From NCBI GenBank assembly GCA_017458125.1, contig JAFTGB010000011.1:30472-94471 (forward strand): 64,000 bases of DNA. The letters are read 5' to 3'. Numbering within the stretch: position 1 is the first letter of the stretch; every line of letters begins with the position of its first letter. Positions 24,910 through 32,473 of the stretch are shown here, in pieces. A program made the translations under genes and the position numbers. Under the pieces are notes generated by a model that was given only the letters and a program-made list of their open reading frames with translations, did not search any database and was not told the DNA's origin. The stretch is from Prevotella sp. (GTDB lineage Bacteria; Bacteroidota; Bacteroidia; Bacteroidales; Bacteroidaceae).

Positions 24910-26163
24910 ATGGACACATTAGCATTATCACTTGATACAGTATGGATGCTGCTTGCAGCCATGTTGGTGTTCTGGATGCAGCCCGGTTTTGCCCTGTGCG
25001 AGGCAGGCTTCACACGCAGCAAGAACACCGTCAACATTCTGATGAAAAACTTCGTCGACTTCATGTTCGGCTCACTGCTTTTCTTCTTCCTCGGCTTCGG
25101 ATTTATGTTCGGCAGCGAGGGAGCCGGTTTCATCGGCGCACCCAACTGGGGCGACCTGTCGTTCTACAAGGGCGACCTGCCCGTGGAGGGTTTCCTCATT
25201 TTCGAGACCGTCTTCTGCGCCACCAGTGCCACCATCGTCAGCGGTGCCATGGCTGAGCGCACCAAATTCTCGATGTACCTCATCTATTCGGCCGTCATAT
25301 CGCTCATCATCTACCCCGTCGAGGGCCACTGGACGTGGGGCGGCGGATGGCTGTGCAACGCTGCCGACGACTCGTTCATGATGACTACCTTCGGCGACGT
25401 GTTCCACGACTTTGCCGGTTCGGCCATCGTCCACAGCGTGGGCGGCGTGCTGGCCTTCGTCGGCGCACTGGCACTGGGTCCGCGCCGTGGCAAGTACGGA
25501 CGCGACGGCAAGAGCCGTGCCATACCCGGCCACAACCTGGCCATGGCCGCCCTCGGTGTCTTCATCCTCTGGTTGGGCTGGTTCGGCTTCAACCCGGGTT
25601 CGCAGTTAGCCGCCTCCGGCGAGGTCAACCGCATCGCCATCAGCCATGTGTTTCTGACCACTAATCTTGCCGCCGTAGCCGGCGGTACGGCCACCATGTT
25701 CCTCACCTATATCAAGTACGGCAAGCCGTCGCTGTCGCTGACGCTCAACGGCGTGCTGGCCGGACTGGTGGGCATCACGGCGGGTTGCGACCTTGTGTCG
25801 CCCGTGGGCGCCGTCATCATCGGACTGGTCTGCGGCATCGTGCTGGTCTATGCCATTGAGTTCATCGACCACCGTCTGCACATCGACGACCCCGTAGGTG
25901 CCAGCTCGGTGCATGGTGTCTGCGGCATTCTGGGCACACTGATGACGGGTCTGCTCTCCACCTCCAACGGTGCCTGTTATGGTCATGGCTTCGGGTTCTT
26001 CGGTGCCGAGCTGTTCGGCATTCTGGTCATCGACTGCTGGGCTGCCCTGTGTGGCATCATCCTCTTCTATGGCATCAAGAAACTGCACGGCCTGCGCGTC
26101 GACGACCGTATCGAGGACGAAGGACTGGACATCTATGAGCACGGCGAGACGTGCTATAACTGA
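24910..26163 (+). CDS. amt: Ammonium transporter (Amt/MEP/Rh family)
   Basis: A trimeric inner-membrane channel for ammonium. The 417-residue protein has about eleven hydrophobic helices and the pore signature: FHDFAGSAIVHSVGG containing the first pore His (about residue 175) and SSVHGVCGILGTL with the second (about residue 338). It lacks the cleavable signal found in many proteobacterial AmtB; the ATG at 24910 gives MDTLALSLDTVWMLL. It follows glnK by 128 bases that hold two palindromic repeats. The C-terminal EGLDIYEHGE segment, which usually mediates PII gating, is present. Confidence 0.95.
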   Translation: MDTLALSLDTVWMLLAAMLVFWMQPGFALCEAGFTRSKNTVNILMKNFVDFMFGSLLFFFLGFGFMFGSEGAGFIGAPNWGDLSFYKGDLPVEGFLIFETVFCATSATIVSGAMAERTKFSMYLIYSAVISLIIYPVEGHWTWGGGWLCNAADDSFMMTTFGDVFHDFAGSAIVHSVGGVLAFVGALALGPRRGKYGRDGKSRAIPGHNLAMAALGVFILWLGWFGFNPGSQLAASGEVNRIAISHVFLTTNLAAVAGGTATMFLTYIKYGKPSLSLTLNGVLAGLVGITAGCDLVSPVGAVIIGLVCGIVLVYAIEFIDHRLHIDDPVGASSVHGVCGILGTLMTGLLSTSNGACYGHGFGFFGAELFGILVIDCWAALCGIILFYGIKKLHGLRVDDRIEDEGLDIYEHGETCYN

Positions 26164-26282
26164 CGTCCAAATGAGAAAGAACTATTCTCTTGCTTTCTAC
26201 CTCTATTAAATCGAAAATCGAAAATTCGAAAATCGAAAATAAATCGCATAATTGTCAAATCGTAAAATAGTAAAATAGTAAA
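26164..26282. repeat. Interspersed repeat after amt
   Basis: Begins with CCAAATGAGAA, then CTCTTGCTTTCTACCTCTATTAAATCG and AAATCGAAAAT units, ending in AATAGTAAAATAG units. It closely resembles the sequence after purF (35896-36044), so the same compound repeat sits between different gene pairs. It also leads into the next gene without a terminator. (Described in pieces because of length.). Confidence 0.7.
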
Positions 26283-26990
26283 ATGGTGAAAAAGATTGTT
26301 TTATTTGCAATGGGACTGGTGGCTACTGCCACCGCCCTTGCACAGGACCGCGTGGAGACGACCATCAAGGGCGACTTCGTGAACGAGTACATCTGGCGTG
26401 GATTGAAGCTGGGCGACGTAGCCGTACAGCCCACCCTCGGCGTAGGCTACAAAGGACTGAGCCTTACGGCCTGGGGCAGCTACGGACTGTCGAACAAGGA
26501 CGACGCCAAGGAGATGGACCTGACCCTGGCCTATAGCACGGGCGGCCTCAATATCGGCGTGACGGACTATTGGTTCTCGGCCGGCCTCGACCCCGACAAC
26601 CGCTACTTCAGGTACAATGCGCACTCGACAAACCACGTCTTCGAGGCTTTCGCCAGCTACGACTTCGGAGTGGCCTCGGTAGGATGGTACACCAACTTTG
26701 CCGGTAACGACGGCACAAACAAGGACGGCAAACGGGCCTACAGCAGCTATGTCGAAGCCGTTGTCCCATTCAGCCTTGCTGGCGTCGACTGGACCGCCAC
26801 GGCCGGTGCCGTCCCTTATGCCAGCACCTACTACGGCACGACGGGCTTTGCCGTCACCAACGTCACCTTGCGGGCCACGAAGGACATCCGCGTCAGCGAC
26901 TCGTTCTCCATCCCCGTCTTCGGACAGCTGACCGGCAACCCCTGCGCGCAGAAAGCCTACCTGGTATTCGGATTTACGCTGCAACCATAA
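26283..26990 (+). CDS. Putative outer-membrane beta-barrel protein (TorF-like porin)
   Basis: The 235-residue protein has a Sec signal (MVKKIVLFAMGLVATATALAQ) and then alternating amphipathic strands rich in Gly, Tyr and Trp (DFVNEYIWRGLKLGDVAV, LTAWGSYGLS, FEAFASYDFG), ending in a hydrophobic strand YLVFGFTLQP as expected for a barrel inserted by BAM. This fits the small putative-porin family often annotated TorF-like. It lies downstream of amt, suggesting outer-membrane passage of ammonium or an amine, but that is inference. A strong terminator follows at 27008. Confidence 0.75.
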   Translation: MVKKIVLFAMGLVATATALAQDRVETTIKGDFVNEYIWRGLKLGDVAVQPTLGVGYKGLSLTAWGSYGLSNKDDAKEMDLTLAYSTGGLNIGVTDYWFSAGLDPDNRYFRYNAHSTNHVFEAFASYDFGVASVGWYTNFAGNDGTNKDGKRAYSSYVEAVVPFSLAGVDWTATAGAVPYASTYYGTTGFAVTNVTLRATKDIRVSDSFSIPVFGQLTGNPCAQKAYLVFGFTLQP

Positions 26991-27007
26991 TCTTTCGCCA
27001 GGTGCGC

Positions 27008-27042
27008 CCCCTCTCTTGCACGGCCGCAAGAGAGGGGTTTTT
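27008..27042 (+). terminator. Intrinsic terminator after the porin gene
   Basis: Perfect 12-bp stem (27008-27019 with 27026-27037), 6-base loop, followed by TTTTTC. It closes the glnK-amt-porin unit. Confidence 0.9.
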
Positions 27043-27060
27043 CTATGCGCTCATCTAAAA

Positions 27061-27280
27061 ACATCAGCGTTGCGATGGGAAAACATCAGCGTTGCGATGG
27101 AAAAGTATCAGCGTTGCGATGGAAAAGTATCAGCCGCAGTGGTAAAAAACATCAGCGACAGTAGCGAATTTCATGTCTGACGGTTCCAGATTTGATTAGC
27201 CGATTTACCACAACGGATGATACTTTTTACCACCGCGGGGCATAAAATTCGGTGCCGCGGGGCATAAAATTTCAACGCAA
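27061..27280. repeat. 22-bp-periodic repeat array with both orientations
   Basis: From 27061, units of 22 bases start at 27061, 27083, 27105, 27127 and 27149, with consensus like ATCAGCGTTGCGATGGAAAA, the later ones diverging. Further on, TACCAC recurs at 27206 and 27228 and CCGCGGGGCATAAAATT at 27233 and 27255, again exactly 22 bases apart; read on the minus strand the TACCAC units resemble GTGGTAAAAA of the fourth unit. So the block is 22-bp periodic throughout, with forward and reverse halves. It has no long open reading frame. Confidence 0.85.
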
Positions 27281-27421
27281 TGAACATCAGATACTTACAA
27301 ATGCACTAAAGAAGCAAATAATACTACACAAAGTTTTGACAGATGATTATTGGGAAAATTTACCGAGAACGCGAAGGAATACGACATTAAAATGTGATTA
27401 TTTGCTAAATATATGAGCATT

Positions 27422-27454
27422 TTTGTGTTCTTTCAGAGAAAATGAGTAACTTTG
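27422..27454 (+). promoter_or_regulatory. Promoter of the restriction-modification operon
   Basis: TTTG at 27422-27425 and TAACTTTG at 27447-27454 are spaced by 21 bases; the ATG is at 27478. The region 27281-27421 is AT-rich with no gene. Confidence 0.75.
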
Positions 27455-27477
27455 TACCAAAACTATAGCATTCCATC

Positions 27478-29754
27478 ATGGATATTAAAATCGAAGGCAA
27501 CAAAATATACTCGCCTATCAAAAACAAGATGCTTGTACTGAAACCAGAAGAAGAGGTTCGGCAAAAATACATCTGCCGTTTAGTCAACAACTATGGGTTC
27601 AGTATTGAGCAGATGGATCAGGAAAAACAAGTTAACAACACTCATAGGGGTACAGGCAGTGCACGTGCAGACATTATAATCTGGAAAAGTAAAGAAGATA
27701 AGCTTTCCGACCCACAGAAAAGCCCCATTATCATCGTTGAGTGTAAGGCTGAGTCTGTGACGATTCATGAAGAAGACTATTATCAGGGATATAACTATGC
27801 ATTGATTGCTGGAGCAGATTTCTTTGTCACCACCAACCTAAAGGAAACAAGAATATTCAAGGTAATAAAAGGTGAAATGCCAAAACGGTTGGAAGAAATC
27901 GTTGACATCCCCAATGCAGAAAAAGCAAAAGACCAGAAAGAGCTGGAAAAACTACTCAGCCAGACCAAGGCTTTCACTCGTGACGAGTTCTCGCGTCTTC
28001 TCTTCAAATGCCATAATATCATTCGGAATAATGACAAGCTGTCGCCAGAAGCCGCTTTCGACGAAATCAGCAAGATTCTGTTTATTAAGATTCGTTATGA
28101 ACGAAGCAATGAAGAAGGCCAGATTTTTTCCAAAGAAAGGTTTGTGGAAAACCGAAAGGCATACGAGAAGCTGAATAAGGAAATGGGGGTGAAAGATGCT
28201 ATTCCGTTCTATCAGAATCTTTTCACTAAGACCAAAGAGGATTTTGCTGGCCAGCATCTCTTTGAACCTAATGAAATCATCAAGATTCGTGAGAACAGCT
28301 TCGAGCAGATAGTTAAGGAACTGCAAATTTACAACCTTTCTACAACCTCTGATGACGTGAAAGGCATCGCCTTTGAGAAATTCCTCGGCCGTACTTTCCG
28401 TGGAGAGTTGGGACAGTTCTTCACTCCCCGCACGATAGTGGACTTTATGGTTAGCGTCCTCGATCCACAAGAGGGCGAATATGTCTGCGACCCTTGCTGC
28501 GGCTCTGGCGGTTTCCTGATTCGTGCTTTTGAATATGTACGTCAGCATATTGAAGAGGATATTGAGCAACAAAAGGAAACCATCAAGCAGTCGTACTATA
28601 AAGACGACTACGACCAGCTGCCGAAGAAAAAGCAGGAGGCGATAGACAAGAAAGTGTCCGAAGTGTTCAGCCGCCTGAACGAAGAGTTGGACATCAACAA
28701 TTCACAAGGTCGCCTGCGCTCTCTGTCGTTCGACTGCATTTATGGCACGGATGCCAACCCACGTATGGCTCGAACGGCCAAAATGAACATGATTATGCAT
28801 GGCGATGGTCACGGTGGAGTGCATCATCACGACGGACTGCTGAATGTGAATGGCATCTTCCGTGAACGCTTCGACGTGATACTTACCAATCCGCCGTTTG
28901 GTGCAAGAATAGAGAAGGACTTGGTGATTTCTGAGGCCGACCGCTTCACAGACCAAGCCATGATTGACCAATACATAGAACGATACGGCCCTCAATACGA
29001 AGAGGCACTTCGTGAGGTAAACGACCATATAGGCGAATCGCTCTTAGAGCAATATGATATAGGCAAGATGAGTTCTCTGACAGAAGTGCTATTTATAGAA
29101 CGGTGCCTCAACCTGCTGAAACCCGGAGGAAGGATGGGCATTGTGCTTCCCGAAGGCACGCTCAACAACGACAACCTGCAGCGTGTGCGCGAATATGTGG
29201 AGAGCCGTGCAAAGATATTGCTCATCGTGTCTATTCCCCAAGATGTATTCATGGCTTCGGGTGCTACGGTGAAGCCAAGCCTGATGTTCTTCAAGAAATT
29301 TACATGCGAGGAAGCAGAGGAATACCACAAGATTTCGTCTACGGCAAGAATTGAAGTGCTTGCAGAATATCAGGAAGAATTGGACGATATTGCTGCTAAA
29401 CTGAGCAAGCGAGGCAAGGAGGCTGTCGCGAAGGATGAAAGGAAGCAACTGACCGCAAGGCGCAAGCAGATAGAGCAAGAGATAGAGCAGCGGGTGAAGC
29501 GGCTCGTCAAAGAGCGGTTCGACTATATTATTCCCATTGCAGAGATTCAGAAGGCTGGCATCAGTTCGACTGGCGCAGAGATAGAGAATGAACTTATCCC
29601 ATTGGAGAAAGAGTTTACGCCTTATCGCAAAGAAAACCAGCTATGGACAAAGCCTGTCAAATCAATGGTTTATAACGTTGTGGAAGGTAATGTCATGCGT
29701 GTAAGAATAGCCGACGGCATAGCTTCCGAGCCAGAAGTGTTTTACAGATATTAG
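27478..29754 (+). CDS. Fused PD-(D/E)XK nuclease and adenine-N6 DNA methyltransferase (BcgI-like/type I-like RM subunit)
   Basis: The 758-residue protein joins an HsdR-N-like nuclease to an HsdM-like methyltransferase. Residues 20-130 contain D65 and E89-x-K91 (ADIIIW and IIVECKAE) plus the downstream YYQGYNYA motif. Residues 170-600 are the N6-methylase: helical N-domain, QFFTPR at 313-318, SAM motif I DPCCGSGGFL at 338-347 and catalytic NPPF at 471-474. A coiled coil spans about 610-690. No DEAD-box translocase is encoded here or nearby, so this is not a normal type I system; with the next gene it resembles the two-subunit type IIB BcgI layout. Cleavage position cannot be predicted. Confidence 0.85.
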   Translation: MDIKIEGNKIYSPIKNKMLVLKPEEEVRQKYICRLVNNYGFSIEQMDQEKQVNNTHRGTGSARADIIIWKSKEDKLSDPQKSPIIIVECKAESVTIHEEDYYQGYNYALIAGADFFVTTNLKETRIFKVIKGEMPKRLEEIVDIPNAEKAKDQKELEKLLSQTKAFTRDEFSRLLFKCHNIIRNNDKLSPEAAFDEISKILFIKIRYERSNEEGQIFSKERFVENRKAYEKLNKEMGVKDAIPFYQNLFTKTKEDFAGQHLFEPNEIIKIRENSFEQIVKELQIYNLSTTSDDVKGIAFEKFLGRTFRGELGQFFTPRTIVDFMVSVLDPQEGEYVCDPCCGSGGFLIRAFEYVRQHIEEDIEQQKETIKQSYYKDDYDQLPKKKQEAIDKKVSEVFSRLNEELDINNSQGRLRSLSFDCIYGTDANPRMARTAKMNMIMHGDGHGGVHHHDGLLNVNGIFRERFDVILTNPPFGARIEKDLVISEADRFTDQAMIDQYIERYGPQYEEALREVNDHIGESLLEQYDIGKMSSLTEVLFIERCLNLLKPGGRMGIVLPEGTLNNDNLQRVREYVESRAKILLIVSIPQDVFMASGATVKPSLMFFKKFTCEEAEEYHKISSTARIEVLAEYQEELDDIAAKLSKRGKEAVAKDERKQLTARRKQIEQEIEQRVKRLVKERFDYIIPIAEIQKAGISSTGAEIENELIPLEKEFTPYRKENQLWTKPVKSMVYNVVEGNVMRVRIADGIASEPEVFYRY

Positions 29755-29764
29755 CAACGCAGAA

Positions 29765-31096
29765 ATGAATACAGCTTATCAGTTTCTTCACTTCGTGCAG
29801 TATGCTGCCATCCGTAACTGGAGTGTGCAGTATATGATTGGTGGTAACAAGATTTCCTCCCTCTTTCCTATCCGTACACTAGGGACATATATAAATGAAG
29901 AAAACGAACGTTATGAAATCTCTGACCCATCAAAAGAATATGGAATATTAGGAGTAAACAATCAGGCGGGCATATTTGACGCCTATAAAGAAAATGGAGC
30001 GAAGATAAAGCAGAAATACAAGAAAATGCAAGAAGGATGGATTGCCTTTAATCCATACCGTGTGAACGTTGGCTCTGTGGGGGTGAAAAGGAGTTGCCAT
30101 CAGAATGAGTACATCAGCCCTGCTTATGTGGTTTTTTCATGTAAGAAAGGTTTGTTACCAGACTTCTTATATCTCTTAATGAAGACACAAACTTTCAACC
30201 AAACAATCAGATTGAATACAACTGGGTCTGTACGGCAAAGTCTGTCTTTCAAAAATTTGAGTGCCCTAAGCATCCCTATGCCAAGTTTGGAGGAGCAAAA
30301 CAAATTGATGCATTCTTACAACACTATTATCGGTAAATTTCGGAGAATAGAGCAAAATAATGCCGGAATAGAATTAAAGACTGAGCAATATATAAGAAAA
30401 GCATTAGATTTGGATAAGGACAACGGAAATAGAGACAATAGACTGTTGAGATTTATACATTTTAAGAATACGTTGAACAGATGGGATTCTTATGCCATAA
30501 AAGAGCAATATAAAAGTAAATGGCCTATTGTAAAATTAGGCGAACTAATTACGAGCATCTCCACAGGAACTACACCACCAACAATCCATAAAGAATACTT
30601 TAATGGCAATATCAGATTTTATACACCTGCCGACATAACCGGTGAAATGTATCTTGGTAATACAGAAAGACATATTTCAAAAGAGGCTGTTGATAAAGGA
30701 GCGGCGAGAGTCTTTGAAAAAGGAACAATACTGTTTGTAGGCATTGGCTCTACTGTTGGCAAAGTCGGCATTGTAAATGAGGATATGGTATCATCTAATC
30801 AACAAATAACAGGCTTTATGGTGGATGAACGTTTAGTGTGTCCAGAATACGTTTATTGCTTTTTGTATTACAACAAAGATATATCAACGGCTGAACAATC
30901 AAAAACAACGCTCCCAATAGTTAACCAGTCCAAGATATCAAGAATTCCTATTCCCATACCTTCCAAGGAGATTCAAGAAGAAATTGTTTCCAATGTGAGT
31001 GCCGCCAAAGCACGCATCCGTGAGTTAAAGTCCAAAGCCACATCATTAAAGGCCCAAGCCCTTCAGGATTTCGAGCGAGCACTATTCATACTATAA
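29765..31096 (+). CDS. Specificity (S) subunit with two target-recognition domains
   Basis: HsdS-like protein of 443 residues that should direct the fused nuclease/methylase to a bipartite DNA site. First recognition domain about residues 25-185, ending in the conserved region SLSFKNLSALSIPMPSLEEQNKL; second about 250-420 (WPIVKLGELITSISTG to ISRIPIPIPSKEIQEEIV), each followed by a coiled-coil helix (200-235 and 410-440). The ATG at 29765 lies 10 bases after the methylase stop, in one operon. Base composition is clearly AT-richer than the nitrogen genes, as usual for acquired S subunits. Confidence 0.9.
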   Translation: MNTAYQFLHFVQYAAIRNWSVQYMIGGNKISSLFPIRTLGTYINEENERYEISDPSKEYGILGVNNQAGIFDAYKENGAKIKQKYKKMQEGWIAFNPYRVNVGSVGVKRSCHQNEYISPAYVVFSCKKGLLPDFLYLLMKTQTFNQTIRLNTTGSVRQSLSFKNLSALSIPMPSLEEQNKLMHSYNTIIGKFRRIEQNNAGIELKTEQYIRKALDLDKDNGNRDNRLLRFIHFKNTLNRWDSYAIKEQYKSKWPIVKLGELITSISTGTTPPTIHKEYFNGNIRFYTPADITGEMYLGNTERHISKEAVDKGAARVFEKGTILFVGIGSTVGKVGIVNEDMVSSNQQITGFMVDERLVCPEYVYCFLYYNKDISTAEQSKTTLPIVNQSKISRIPIPIPSKEIQEEIVSNVSAAKARIRELKSKATSLKAQALQDFERALFIL

Positions 31097-31127
31097 TAAC
31101 CAGTGTAGAATAAACGTTTATGAAGAT

Positions 31128-31238
31128 ATGAAAGAAATAGGAATAATAGATAAGGACTATTGGCAATGGATAAAAGCCCTTTTCACGCGCTACCGCCAAA
31201 GCCAGATAAAAGCTGCGATGAAAGCAAACCAAGCGTAA
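31128..31238 (+). pseudogene. N-terminal fragment of a YhcG/DUF1016-type nuclease
   Basis: A 36-codon frame, MKEIGIIDKDYWQWIKALF then TRYRQSQIKAAMKANQA and a TAA. The pattern W-IK-x-RYRQSQIKAAxKxN matches the start of DUF1016 (YhcG) proteins, PD-(D/E)XK family nucleases that often sit next to hsdS and rhuM genes. The rest of the roughly 350-residue protein is absent. I read it as a remnant left after deletion; expression as a short peptide is possible but unlikely. Confidence 0.5.
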
Positions 31239-31256
31239 ACGGTCAAATAAACAAAT

Positions 31257-32258
31257 ATGGAAAGTAATATTATACTATACACAACTGACACTGGAAGCGT
31301 TAGCGTCCAAGTACAGTATGAGGACGGCACATTTTGGCTGACACAGAAACGCATGGCTGAGCTGTTCGGGGTGGAAGTACCTACAATAAACTACCATCTA
31401 AAAGAGATTTATAATAGTGGAGAGCTGACAGAAGAGGCAACTATTAGAAAAATTCGAATAGTTCAGCAGGAAGGTAAGCGCAATGTAGAGCGTGAACTGG
31501 ATTTCTATCAGTTGAAAGCCATCCTTGCAGTAGGCTACAGGGTGAATAGCAAAGAAGCTACAGCTTTTCGCAGATGGGCGACGAACACTCTGGATGAGTT
31601 TGTCACCAAAGGTTATGTTCTCGACAAGGAGAGGTTGAAGAAGGGACCACAGTTCGGAAAGGACTACTTTAAGGATTTACTGGAACAGATTCGTGAGATT
31701 CGCGCCAGTGAGCGTCGGTTCTATCAAAAAATCACAGACATCTACGCCCTTTCCACAGACTACGATAAAGATGCACCACAAACACGCGAATTCTTCGCAA
31801 CTGTGCAGAACAAACTTCACTGGGCCATCTCCGGAAAGACGGCCGCAGAGATTATCTACTACACGGCAGATGCCACCCAACCTCACATGGGACTAACAAC
31901 ATGGCGACATGCGCCAGAGGGGAAAATTCTGAAATCTGATGTCACTGTCGCCAAAAACTATTTGCCGGAAAAACATATCAAAGCGCTTGAGCGCATTGTG
32001 TCTGCTTATCTGGACTTGGCAGAAGACCGCGCTGAGCAGGAACTGCCAACGACAATGGCACAGTGGGCACGCATCCTTGATAACTTTCTGACCGTGGCCG
32101 AGCGACCTCTGCTAATGGATGCAGGTACCATATCGGCATTGGAGGCTAAGATAAAAGCAGAAAGTGAATATGAAGTATTCCGCAAAATTCAAGACCAACA
32201 ATACGTCTCAGACTTTGACAAGGAAATAAAGCGGCTAAAGGGTGATGAACATCAATGA
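31257..32258 (+). CDS. RhuM-family protein
   Basis: The 333-residue protein matches RhuM proteins, named from a Salmonella pathogenicity island but most often found within restriction-modification loci. It shows a Bro-N/KilA-like DNA-binding N-terminus (LTQKRMAELFGVEVPTINYHLKEI, about residues 28-52), the family signature YQLKAILAVGYRVNSKEATAFRRWAT (about 83-108), and a helical C-terminal half. The molecular role is unknown; a regulator or accessory factor of the neighbouring RM genes is the usual guess. It starts 160 bases after the S subunit and ends the island. Confidence 0.85.
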   Translation: MESNIILYTTDTGSVSVQVQYEDGTFWLTQKRMAELFGVEVPTINYHLKEIYNSGELTEEATIRKIRIVQQEGKRNVERELDFYQLKAILAVGYRVNSKEATAFRRWATNTLDEFVTKGYVLDKERLKKGPQFGKDYFKDLLEQIREIRASERRFYQKITDIYALSTDYDKDAPQTREFFATVQNKLHWAISGKTAAEIIYYTADATQPHMGLTTWRHAPEGKILKSDVTVAKNYLPEKHIKALERIVSAYLDLAEDRAEQELPTTMAQWARILDNFLTVAERPLLMDAGTISALEAKIKAESEYEVFRKIQDQQYVSDFDKEIKRLKGDEHQ

Positions 32259-32417
32259 CAAGGTACGCAATATCTTTGATATAGACAGCAACTGTCACAT
32301 TGTAACAAAAAGACACGCTTTCAAAGCAAAACGAAAGCAAAATGAAAGTCATTTCAGCCACAAACTTTACATAACGGAACTTAAAACGCAAATTAACAAT
32401 CAAAACAACACCGAAAG

Positions 32418-32449
32418 TTTGCAAAAACTTACAAAACCACTTACCTTTG
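32418..32449 (+). promoter_or_regulatory. Promoter of pyrG
   Basis: TTTG at 32418-32421 and TACCTTTG at 32442-32449, spaced by 20 bases; the pyrG ATG is at 32474. Confidence 0.8.
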
Positions 32450-32473
32450 CAGTCCATAAAAACATATGGGTTT

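Noticed and set aside
27061-27280. CRISPR-like array
   Set aside because: Repeats are directly adjacent without unique spacers, units are only 22 bases and change orientation, and no cas genes are present.
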